The notes beneath the pieces were generated by a model. It was given only the letters and a program-made list of their open reading frames with translations. It did no database searches and was not told where the DNA came from. 64,000 nucleotides of DNA from Sipunculus nudus (Eukaryota > Annelida > Sipuncula > Golfingiida > Sipunculidae): contig CM049317.1 in NCBI GenBank assembly GCA_026874595.1, positions 41,934,401 through 41,998,400 on the forward strand, read 5' to 3'. Made by a program: the position numbers and the translations under genes. This document shows, one piece after another, positions 24,116 to 33,792 of the stretch (positions are counted from its first letter, which is position 1; each line of letters opens with the position of its first letter).

Positions 24116-25118
24116 TGGACCTAGAATCTTTCAACTTAATATCCTGGAAGTTTCATGAAAAGTCTCCAAGGAAACCTGAAAATAGGTCTCTGTTAATCAT
24201 ATCCTCTGAGCTATAGTGCTCCTAAGTAGCCCCCAGAATAATGCAAAATTTGATACAAAAGCTCAATTATCTGAACAACTAATGCATTGATCACCATGAC
24301 TTGTTTGCATATATATTGATCATGGAGTGTTTCATCAGTTCCTGCAGACTGGTGGCGCCACCTGGATTTTTTTATTTTTTACAGATTTTTCCTCTATTCT
24401 TGAGACCTTTAATGATGTGGTCTTCTGTTAACAGGGCACAGATCGTAATCACTGGACCTCAGATCTTCCAACTTGACATCAAGGGAGGTCCACGAAAAGT
24501 CTCCAAAGAAACCAGAAACCAGGTCTCCGTTACCCATATCTTTGAAGCTATTGGGCTCAGAATTTTTGGCCAAAAGTTAAGAACATGATACAAAAGCTCA
24601 ATTATCTGAACAACTAATGCATTGATCACCATCATTCTTTGCATGCATATTGATCATCATGGGGTATTTAATCATTTTCTGCAGACTTGTGGTGCCATCT
24701 GGACTTTTAAAAATTGTTAAGAATTTTTTTCAATACTTTTGAAACCTTTATAGATGCAGTCGTCTGTTGACAGGGCACAAATCATAACAACTGTACCTAG
24801 AATGTTCTAACTTGACATCCAGGGAGGTCCATAAAAAGTCTTCGTGGAAACCTGAAATTAGGTGTCTGTTACCCATATTCTCCATGTTATGGGGCTTATA
24901 AGCACCCCCCAGAATAATTGAAAATTTGATACCAAAGCAAGGCACAAATCATAACCATTGGACATAGAATCTTCTAACTTGATATCCTGAGAGTTCCTCA
25001 AAATTCCTCTTTAGAAACCTGAAATTAGGTCACGGGGCATGTTTGAGCACCCCAGAAAAAAAATGCAAAATACACACAAATTGCCAGATTCCTCAGGAAG
25101 GGCTAGATGGATTGTCAT

Positions 25119-26568
25119 TGTATCCGCCAAAACAGAGTTTAGCGGATACTATGTTTTCAGCTGCACGCCGCCGCCGCGTAGGTGTCCGGAGAACTCCTCC
25201 GTAACCGCTGGGCGGAATTTTACAAAACCCGGGATTATGTTCGGGTCACATGTGAACTGCTGCAACCCCAATTTTGTTTTGACTTCTTACCTTTCCTCTG
25301 CGCTCTGGGTCTGTTTGTGCGTCTGTTTCCACACATAAACCCACATATCTCGGGAACCATTTGACCGATCAGGAAAATTTTTTGCACAAATGTAGCCCTT
25401 GGAGAGCTTTATAACATACACAAAGAATGGTGGCGCCACCTGCAACCATGTTTGCACAGTGTCCATCTGTTTGTCTGCCTTGGGTAAAAATCACTCATAT
25501 CTCTGCAGTGACTTGACTAATTCACCTGAAATTCGGCATGCATATACATCCTGGATAGCTTTTCTGATTTTATGACAGGTGGCGCCACCTACATTCAAGT
25601 TTACGCTGCAGACATCCAAGCTCATATCTCGGGAACCATTTGACCGATCAGGAAATTTTTTTTGCACAAATGTAGCCCTTGGAGAGCTTTATAACATACA
25701 CAAAAAATGGTGGTGCCACCTGCAACCATGTTTGCACAGTGTCCATCTGTTCATCTGCCTTGGGTTAAAATCACTCATATCTCTGCAGTGACTTGACTAA
25801 TTCACCTGAAATTCGGCATGCGTATATACATCCTGGATAGCTTTTCTGATTTTATGACAGGTGGCGCCACCTACATTCATGTTTACGCTGCAGACATCCA
25901 AGCTCATATCTCGGGAATCGTTTGACCGATTAGGCCAAAATTTTGCATGTGTATAGATCTCACATAGCTCTTCATCATACGCAAAACTGGTGGCGCCACC
26001 TGCAGCCATTTTTGCACAGCTCCTGTCTGTTTGTCTGCCATGGGATAAAATCACTCATATCTCGGCAGTGGTTTGACATATCTGCCTAAAATTTTGCAGG
26101 TTTATACATCCCCGACAGCTCTCTTGATTTTATGACAGGGGGCGCCACCTGCATTCTAGTTTATGCAGCAGACATCCAAGCTCATATCTTGGGAACCGTT
26201 TGACCGATTGGGCCAAAGTTTTGCATGTGTATAGTTCTCACATAGCTCTTTACCATACGCAAAACTGGTGGCATCACCTGCAACCGTTTTTGCTCCGCGT
26301 CCATCTGTTTGTCTGCCACGGGCTAAAATCACTCATATACATGTAGTGGTTTGACTAATCTGCCTTAAATTTTGCATATGTATACAACTTGGACGGCTTT
26401 CTGGATTTTGTGGTAGGGGGGGCAACCTACATACACAATTTGGCTGCAGACATCCATGCTAATATGCAACACTATTTCCCCTTGCCACTCAATCCATGCC
26501 TCACTTCACCCGTTCCACTCTGATTTAGGCGGATACACATAGTCGCTTGTCGACTACCCGTATTCTAG
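25119..26568 (+). mobile_element. C1: Helentron-like element, family C
   Basis: The 5' end ATTGTATCCGCCAAAAC forms a hairpin with GTTTAGCGGATAC (25119-25148). The interior has alternating half units with AGGTGGCGCCACCT-type palindromes (25429, 25579, 25860 and others) and repeated CTCATATCTCGGGAACC. The 3' end carries GGCGGATAC (26528-26536), a TAGTCG/CGACTA hairpin (26540-26556), then CCGTATT and CTAG (26565-26568) before a T. Same layout as C2 and C3. Inserted in B1 sequence. Open frames inside read the tandem units. Confidence 0.8.
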
Positions 26569-26714
26569 TTAAATTTGGTGTGCTTATGGGTCTTGATGAA
26601 GTTGAGCTAATATGCATGAACTATGATGCCACCTACATTATCTTAATTGCCAGTTCAAGGACATATTGTCCACATGTCAGTCGGCTGAGCGTCATGAACC
26701 ATGGGACACTTGTT

Positions 26715-27402
26715 ATGGTAAGTACTAATGAAATCTGGTATAAATGGTTAAATGGTTAAAGTTTTTAAATCCATGTACTCGAAAATGAAATCATGTGTTC
26801 TAACAAGAAATGGGTTTTCTGAATACTTTAACTGTTCAATGGGAACAAGACAAGGCTGCATGGTTAGTCCGCTGTTATTCTCCCTGTTTATAAATGAATA
26901 TTTTGATACTTTGCATACTTCAGATTGCAAGGGAATTTATATAGACGAACATCTCCCAAATATTATAACACTGATGTTTGCAGATGATATTGTAAATTTT
27001 GGTGATTCAGTTGGTAGACTTCAAAACCAAATTGATCATTTACAAGATTTCTCTAATAAATATGGAATGAAGATAAATCTTGATAAAACTAAAATCACGG
27101 TCTTTAGAAAAGGTGGTACAATGATAAAGGTAGAAAGTTGGTATATTGGAGGAAAAAAACTTGATGTTGTACCATATTACAAATATATCGGTATTGTTTT
27201 TTCTAACAGGTTATCATGGACTAAAACACAGAAACAACAGGTTATGCAAGCAAACAAAGCTGTATGTGTTATGAAGAATTTCCACAAAAAATGCAAGTAT
27301 TTAAGTGTGAATCACTTGTTTTATCTATTTGATACCTTGGTAGTACCTATTCTGATTTATGGAAGCGAGTTACTAAAATAGAAATAATTGAAAGAGTACA
27401 CA
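26715..27402 (+). pseudogene. Reverse transcriptase palm and thumb, after insertion B1
   Basis: Continues the RT of the 12351-30828 element. KSMYSKMKSCV leads to GTRQGCMVSPLLFSLFINEY (RT motif B region) and TLMFADDIVNFGD, the catalytic FADD box, at about 26970. INLDKTKITVFRKGG and YIGIVFSNRLSW follow (thumb). A stop at 27379-27381 truncates the open frame, after which C-terminal coding continues in another frame. The catalytic box is intact but the gene is split by 11 kb of insertions. Confidence 0.9.
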
Positions 27403-28336
27403 TTAAATTTTGTAAGTATGAATAAACACTGCAAATTCAGCGGCACTAGGAGATTGTGGACGGTATTCTCTATTTGTAACCTATTCAATAAAATGCATTA
27501 AGTACTGGTTAAAGATATTACTAATGGCAGACATAAGATATCCAAGGCACCTATATAATTTGATGGTAAAGTTAGACGAACAGGGAAAATTAACTTGGGC
27601 AACTCATATAAGAATATAATTGTTTAAAACAGGCTTTGGTTATGTTTGTTTGGCACAGTCTGTGGGAAATAGTAACATTTTAATAACAAATTTCAAACAG
27701 AGACTAAGAATATAGCAATGCAAGAATAGCAAGAAGATATAACCTTTTGTAACAAGTTGGATTTCTATGGGTCTTTTAAATCAATGCTGACAGTAGAGAA
27801 GTACATTTCATATGTTCCTAACAAAGGTCATAGACAGGCACTTGCCAAATAACGATGTTCAAATCATAAATCATCCATTGAAACTGGTAGACATCAGGGA
27901 ACCAGGGGCGGATCCAGGATATAGGAAAAGGGGGGGTCCAACCCAGGAACACTAATGAAACCCTAAAAAAAAGGTCACCAGGTCTGGAAAAGGGGGGGTT
28001 CAGGCCGCAAAATTTTGTCTGTAGCCCTTAAGAAAACGTTTCTGATGAAAAAGGGGGGGTCCAGACCCCCTGGATCCGCTTCTGGGAACAGCAAAAGAAG
28101 AAAGAATTTGTATGTATTGTTTTAACAGAGGATTTAACGTATTAGAAGATGAAAGTCACTTCATGCTTGAATGTCCTATGTATGAAGATCTGAGGGTTAA
28201 GTACTTAAGAGCTGACTTACGAGAACCAAATGAACACAATTTAAAGAAACTTTTTAATTTAAAGGAACCATGTGAGATAGCTAGTGTTGCAGCATTTGTA
28301 TATCATTCATTTAAAAGGAGAACAACAATAGGATAG
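27403..28336 (+). pseudogene. Non-LTR ORF2 C-terminal region with zinc knuckle, split by a MITE
   Basis: The NSAALGDCGRYSLFVTYSIK block (about 27435-27495), ADIRYPRHLYNLM, GKLTWATHI and an RCSNHKSSIETGRHQG block follow the order of invertebrate non-LTR C-termini. A MITE at 27903-28084 interrupts just after the last block. Removing it with one copy of the GGAAC duplication reconnects the frame into ERICMYC. The knuckle CMYC...DESHFMLEC (about 28109-28168) follows, then a terminal segment ending with TAG at 28334-28336. Several frameshifts. From 28337 to 28417, and again from 30697 to 30828, is the 3' UTR, split by D1. Confidence 0.82.
27903..28084. mobile_element. 182-bp MITE, CGGATCCAGG family
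   Basis: The left end CAGGGGCGGATCCAGG and right end CCTGGATCCGCTTCTG are inverted repeats. GGAAC flanks it at 27898-27902 and 28085-28089. Internally there are three G7 runs each preceded by A-rich sequence. Related single ends occur near 53356, 56030 and 61713. The CAG tips recall hAT, but hAT would give 8 bp and only 5 bp are seen, so the superfamily is open. Confidence 0.75.
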
Positions 28337-28417
28337 TTAATTTATCAAGTGTTATTCTTGAACCATTGATGGCTGATTGATAACCTGGTTTATAATTGGA
28401 TATTTTTATTGTATTAT

Positions 28418-30696
28418 TGTATCGCCAGACATAGTCTGGAGATACTATGGTTTAGGCACGGTCGCGCCGCCGCCGCCGCCGCAGAGATTTCTTTTGGACA
28501 CAATAACTCAAAAAATATTTCACGGATCTTTACCAAACTTGGTATATGTATAGATATGGGTGAGAGGACGACGCTTATTTAAAATGAGGTCATGACCTCA
28601 ACTAGGAGAGTGACCTTGACCTTGAATAGGTTCAATTTTGGGGAAAATCACACAAATTCTTAAATATCTCAAGAAAACTTGCATGGATTGATCCCAAAAT
28701 CAAGTTGATCGAAGATCATGGATAGGGTTGTCATGTTCCAGAAACTGGTGGCGCCACCTATTATTCTTTACTTGTTTTCATGCCGTTAAATATCCCCAAA
28801 ATTGCTCCTTGACAGTACTGTGAGCATTATAAGTCAAAAACTAATGGACAGATTCATATTTCATATTATGCAAATACATAGATATGGGTTATGGGATGAT
28901 GTTTATTTAAATTGGGGTCAGGACCTTTCCTATGAGAGTGGCCTTGACCTTGAATATTGCCATATATGGTGAAAATCACACAAAATCATTAATTTCTCAA
29001 TAAGGGATGCATGCATTGGTCCAAAAATCAACTTGACCGAAGATCTTGGATAGTAATGTCATGTACCGGAAACAGGTGGCGCCACCTGTTATTCTTTTAC
29101 TTGTTTTCGTGCCGTTTAATACCCCATCATTGCCACTTAACAGTACATTTATAACCTGTGAGCATTATAAGTCAAAAACTAATGGACAGATTTCTTTCAT
29201 ATTATGCATATACATAGACATGGGTTATGGGATGATGTATATATAAATTGGGGTCATGACCTTTCCTATTAGAGTGGCCTTGACCTAGAATATTGCCATA
29301 TATGGTGAAAATTACACAAAATCATTAATATCTCAATAAGGGATGCATGCATTGGTCCAAAAATCAACATGTTCGAAGATCTTGGAAAGTATTGTCATGT
29401 ACCGGAAACAGGTGGCGCCTCCTGTTATTCTTTTACTTGTTTTGTGCAGTTTAATACCCCATCATTGCCATTTATCAGTACTGTGAGCATTATAAGTCAA
29501 AAACTAATGGACAAATTTCTTTCATATTATGCATATACATGGATATGGGTTATAGGATAATGTTTATTTGAATAGGGGTCATGACCTTTCCAATGAGTGG
29601 CCTTGACCTTGAATATTGCCATATATGGTGAAAATCACACAAAATCATTAATTTCTCAATAAGGGATGCATGCATTGGTCCAAAAATCAACTTGACCGAA
29701 GATCTTGGATAGTAATGTCATGTACCGGAAACAGGTGGCGCCACCTGTTATTCTTTTACTTGTTTTCGTGCCGTTTAATACCCCATCATTGCCACTTAAC
29801 AGTACATTTATAACCTGTGAGCATTATAAGTCAAAAACTAATGGACAGATTTCTTTCATATTATGCATATACATAGACATGGGTTATGGGATGAAGTATA
29901 TATAAATTGGGGTCATGACCTTTCCTATGAGAGTGGCCTTGACCTTGAATATTGCCATATGTGGTGAAAATTTCACAAAATCATTAATATCTCAATAAGG
30001 GATGCATGCATTGGTCCAAAAATCAACATGTTCGAAGATCTTGGAAAGTATTGTCATGTACCGGAAACAGGTGGCGCCTCCTGTTATTCTTTTACTTTTT
30101 TTGTGCTGTTTAATACCCCATCATTGCCATTTATCAGTACTGTGAGCATTATAAGTCAAAAACTAATGGACAAATTTCTTTCATATTATGCATATACATG
30201 GATATGGGTTATAGAATAATGTTTATTTGAATAGGGGTCATGACCTTTCCAATGAGTGGCCTTGACCTTGAATATTGCCATATATGGTGAAAATCATACA
30301 AAATCATTAATTTCTCAATAAGGGATGCATTGATTGGTCCAAAAATCAACTTGAACGAAGATCTTGGATAGTGTTGTCATGTACGGGAAACAGGTGGTGC
30401 CACCTGTTATTCTTTTACTTGTTTTCGTGCCGTTTAATACCCCATCATTGCCACTTAACAGTATTGTGAGCATTATAAGTCAAAAACTAATGGACAGATT
30501 TCTTGCATATACATAGACATGGGTTAGGGGATGATGTATATTGAAATTTGGATCATGACCTTTTCTATGAGAATGACCTTTTCTATGAGTGTGGTCTGAT
30601 ATTAATTGTTGCTGAAGATGGGGGGCCTATTCTTAAAGGGGTGGGGATTAATTGTCTGGGGATACTATGGCACCTGCGGTGCCAAGAAATATCTAG
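28418..30696 (+). mobile_element. D1: Helentron-like element, family D
   Basis: The 5' end TTGTATCGCCAGACATAGTC includes the hairpin CCAGACATAGTCTGG (28424-28438). The interior is about six ~330-bp units, each with one GGTGGCGCCACC-type site (28747, 29076, 29411, 29737, 30070 and 30395, some mutated). Near the 3' end GTCTGGGGATAC is an inverted near-copy of the 5' end. It is followed by the hairpin GGCACCTGCGGTGCC (30669-30683), AAGAAATAT, and CTAG (30693-30696) before a T. Inserted in the 3' UTR of the retrotransposon. Four open frames of 63-66 codons are two duplicated pairs from the tandem units, not genes. Confidence 0.8.
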
Positions 30697-30828
30697 TTTG
30701 TTGATGTTTTGTTAAAATGACAGTTCGATATTTCTATAGTATTACTACGTTGGTGATTCTTTTTTGGAACCTTGGGCCTGAGGCCTTTTCCTGAATAAAC
30801 TTATTCTGTTCTATTCTATTCTGTTCTA

Positions 30829-30880
30829 TAAAGAAACCATTCCCCTAGTGGTCAACAACCCAGGCAATGTTAGTATGTAC
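30829..30880. repeat. 52-bp minisatellite unit resuming after the retrotransposon
   Basis: TAAAGAAACCATTCCCCTAG, then GGTCAACAACCC and CAATGTTAGTATG, match the unit of the array at 11610-12350. It marks the right flank of the 18.5-kb composite insertion. Confidence 0.8.
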
Positions 30881-30986
30881 AGCCAAAAAGCCATTCACTC
30901 GACTGGGCGCCTTAGTTGAGTACTGCTGTTGGCAAAGGCCGCGTATCTAATGCCAAAGTATGGGGAGATATTGTTATGGTGGCTCA

Positions 30987-30987
30987 T

Positions 30988-31081
<94 letters not shown>

Positions 31082-31083
31082 CA
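30987..31083. repeat. (TA)n microsatellite, about 95 bp
   Basis: Near-perfect TA dinucleotide tract with rare interruptions. The open frame across it encodes only Tyr-Ile repeats and is spurious. Confidence 0.95.
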
Positions 31084-31089
31084 TATTGA

Positions 31090-32190
31090 ATGTCAGAATG
31101 TCATAGATATATAGGTATATGCTGACTTGTCATGATATTTATGAATCATTGTGGTTCAGCCAATCAAGGATGTAACAAAATATTAAACGTGTATTGTTGT
31201 GTATGGTACATATGTATAGGTTTAGTTTGTGTCTCTTGTGACACCATGTTCATGAAGATGGGTTTAAATCTGCAAACCCTCAGTAAATTTAGCACGTATC
31301 AGTCAAGTAGTTGATGGTCAACAATGCCACAGGGCTATTTCAGTAAATACAGATGGGGAGACCAAACATTGATAGCACAAGGTACTCGCATACAGGAGTC
31401 AGGAACAATTAGACTCAAATGTACAAAGCTGTCACTAGCAATCAAGCAATAAAACTACAGACAGCAGGCACACTACAAACAACAAAAAAATGAAAGGGGA
31501 TAGTATGTAAGAACTTGATTACTGCAAATAATCTACTTCAGAGGTTCTATAAACCAATCAGAGAAAACCATAATAAATGGAATTTATTTATTAATTTATC
31601 GTGTTTAAACACAAACAGACCCAAGCAGGAGCCTAGTGAAAGCTATACATTTAGTCCAGGATAAAACAGAAAAAGTCAGTTGAGAGGCACCAGTCACACA
31701 GATGCAGTCTATTAGTCAGTATGAGGAAACTGAAGAAAGTGCAGCTGTCACATCATAGCCAGCCATGTAACACAGTCAATTCATCGGTCCGTGGTTTCAC
31801 TCTGTAACAACCATGATAGAAAAGGTATTTCTCCAGTATATTAACTAGTTTCATTGACATTGACAAAGTCATTAATGTATTGCTGGACTGAAGTGATGAA
31901 CTGTAATGATATAAGAAGAACAGACTGGTTTGAGAACGGTTAAGAATTATGTTCAGAAGATAATGATGACTGTCACTGGAAGATTGAGATTTATTGTGAA
32001 ATGAACACTGACTATTATTCTGCACTGCTGTAAGCATAGAAGAGACTTGTACTGGTTGATAATTGTGTGAAATAACAAGAATAAAGAGACGATTACAAAA
32101 AACTATTTGTTTTTATATCTGGATCATTCCCTCCCCCCCTCCCCCCCCCCCCCCAAAGCCTTATAACAATATTCTGGATTCATTTGCTAA
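31090..32190. other. Unassigned sequence, with C-rich tract near the right end
   Basis: No coding support. Contains a C-rich tract at about 32130-32153. I recognise no element ends. The minus-strand frame at 31753-32037 is serine-rich and without family features. Confidence 0.45.
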
Positions 32191-32194
32191 ACTG

Positions 32195-33792
32195 CCATAA
32201 TGGTCTGTCAAGTTTTCAGAGTAGCGGGCCAACCACTGACAACATGATGATCTTTCGAGCTGTCAGAGAGGTGTGCCTTCCACTGCTGACAAAATGGTAT
32301 GTTGAGTTGTCAGAGAGGCATGCCTACAACTGACGACATAATGGGCTGTTGAGTTGTCAGAGAGGCGTGCCTACCACTGAGACAAAATGGTTTGTTGGGT
32401 TGTCAGTGAGAAGTGACTACCACTGACCACAAAATGGTCTTTTGAGTTGTCAGAGAGGCGTGCCTACCACTGATGACATAATGATATGTTGAGTTGTCAG
32501 AGAGGTGTGCCTACCACTGACGACAAAATGGTCTGTCGAGTTGTCAGAGAGGCATGCCTACCATTGATGACATAATTGTCTGTCAGGACGCAGTGAGATG
32601 TGCCTACCACTGATGACATAATGGTATGTTGAGTTCTCAGAGAGACATGCCTACCATTGATGACATAATTGTCTGTCAGGTAGTCTGCTAGGCATGCCTA
32701 CCAGTGATGACATAATGGTATGTCCAGTTATCGGAGAGGCGTGCCTACCACTGACAACATAATGGTATGTCGGGTTGTCAGCAAGGCTACCTACCATTGA
32801 CAACATAACGTCTGTCAGGTTGTCAGTGAGGCATGCCTATCACTGATGACATAATGGTATGTTGAGCTATCAGAGAGGTGTGCCTACCACTGATGACATA
32901 ATGGTATGTCGGGTTGTCAGGGAGGCGTGCCTACTACTGATGAGTGATGACATAATGGTCTGTTGCCTTGTCAGAGAGGTGTGCCTACCACTGACAGCAT
33001 TACCGTCTGTCCAGTTGTCAGAGAGGTGTGCCAACATGCCAAAACACACTGGTGCGGGCGGCACACGGGCAGCTAAACTGGTTCCCTATATGACTTACGA
33101 TCAAACACATTGGCGTGGGCGGCAGGCGTGCGGCACATTGCGGGTTTCTGCAATCGATCCCGAAGCCATTTTTGCCATTTGCGGTGCGCGTGCGGATTTC
33201 TTGTGAATATATATTGTGTCTGTTGGAAACCAAGTAAAATTCATTAAACTGACACCGTATTTATTTTTATACTTAAATATATAGTAAAATATATAAGTAA
33301 ATAAAACATAAATAACTATTCATAGACACATGTTTATATATAATTCTTTAATATATAAATAACAAGCATATATATTCACATAGAAACATTGTTTTATATA
33401 TATTAAATCATAATTATTGTTCAATGTGTGATATTATTACTATTTTTTAATTTACAGTATACAGTAGTATGTTTCTTATAAAATATCACAAAAAAGCCTC
33501 GATATTCTACAGCTATTCCACAAAATTTGCCGCCTGCCCCAGTCTGTTTTAAAAATGCCCCGTAGCTGCCGCGGGAACACTTGCCGCCCACCTGCCGCCC
33601 ACGCCAGTGTATTTTGACTTTACCACTGACGACATATTGGTCCGTTGAGTTGTCAGAGAGGTGAGCCTACCACTGACAACATCATGGTCTGTCGAGTTCT
33701 CAGAGAGGTGTGCCTACCACTGATGACATAATGGTCTTTCAGGTTTTTTGGAGAAGTGTGTCTACCACTGACGACATAATGGTCTGTCAGTT
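32195..33792. repeat. 47-bp minisatellite, left portion
   Basis: Imperfect tandem units of about 47 bp containing GTTGTCAGAGAGGCGTGCCT, ACCACTGACGACATAATGG and TCTGTCGA. About 20 or more copies. Interrupted at 33036-33619 by a MITE-like element and cut at 33792 by B6; the array resumes at 36945-37086. Open frames in the array are repeat readings. Confidence 0.9.
33036..33619. mobile_element. ~580-bp MITE-like element with GGGCGGC-rich inverted ends
   Basis: The left end CAAAACACACTGGTGCGGGC pairs with the inverse of GCCCACGCCAGTGTATTTTG at the right end. A second, direct copy of the left end motif (CAAACACATTGGCGTGGGCG) lies just inside at about 33103. Flanking sequence on both sides is the 47-bp array (GGTGTGCC on the left, ACCACTGAC on the right), so the insertion is clear even though the exact duplication is not. 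The AT-rich middle has no coding. Confidence 0.72.

Larger units (their letters stand above)
16347..26713 (+). mobile_element. B1: Helentron-like element, family B, expanded by nested insertions
   Basis: The 5' end TTTAGCTCAGCTGA (about 16350) forms a hairpin with AGTCATCTGAGCT. The 3' end at 26680-26713 reads GGCTGAGCGTCATGAACCAT then a GGGACACTTGTT. The interior is a ~310-bp tandem unit containing GGTGGCGCCACC (16677-16688; 24351-24362) and TTGATACAAAAGCTCAA. Visible B1 sequence is 16347-16719, 24116-25118 and 26569-26713. The rest is B2 with A2 (16720-24115) and C1 (25119-26568). About 80 bp of the B1 unit is missing at the B2/A2 site. It sits in the RT gene of the retrotransposon, whose frame resumes after it. 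Confidence 0.75.
12351..30828 (+). mobile_element. Non-LTR retrotransposon inserted in the 52-bp array and split by nested insertions
   Basis: The left junction interrupts a 52-bp unit after ...AAATAGTAAA (12350). The right junction resumes as TAAAGAAACCATTCC (30829), giving a TAAA overlap. Coding order is consistent: ORF1, endonuclease, RT, C-terminal zinc knuckle, then a 3' UTR ending in AATAAA and a pentamer tail of TTCTG/TTCTA units (30803-30827). Subtracting element A1 (14795-15952), composite B1 (16347-26713), a MITE (27903-28084) and D1 (28418-30696) leaves about 4.5 kb, a plausible size for an element truncated inside ORF1. The reading frame reconnects across A1 and across the MITE. 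Clade is uncertain: the C-terminus resembles invertebrate Nimb/L1-like proteins. Confidence 0.85.

Noticed and set aside
25797-26054. 85-codon minus-strand frame, with similar frames at 48295-48549 and 59726-59926
   Set aside because: The recurrence looks like coding conservation, but the frames follow the tandem units of family C, occur in several overlapping frames, and are explained by high nucleotide similarity of the units.
29046-30219. Four open frames in two near-identical pairs
   Set aside because: They result from the 659-bp higher-order repeat in D1; no domain and no consistent start context.
30929-31114. 61-codon frame, and similar frames at 53149-53677 and 57229-57414
   Set aside because: Mostly Tyr-Ile repeats from TA microsatellites.
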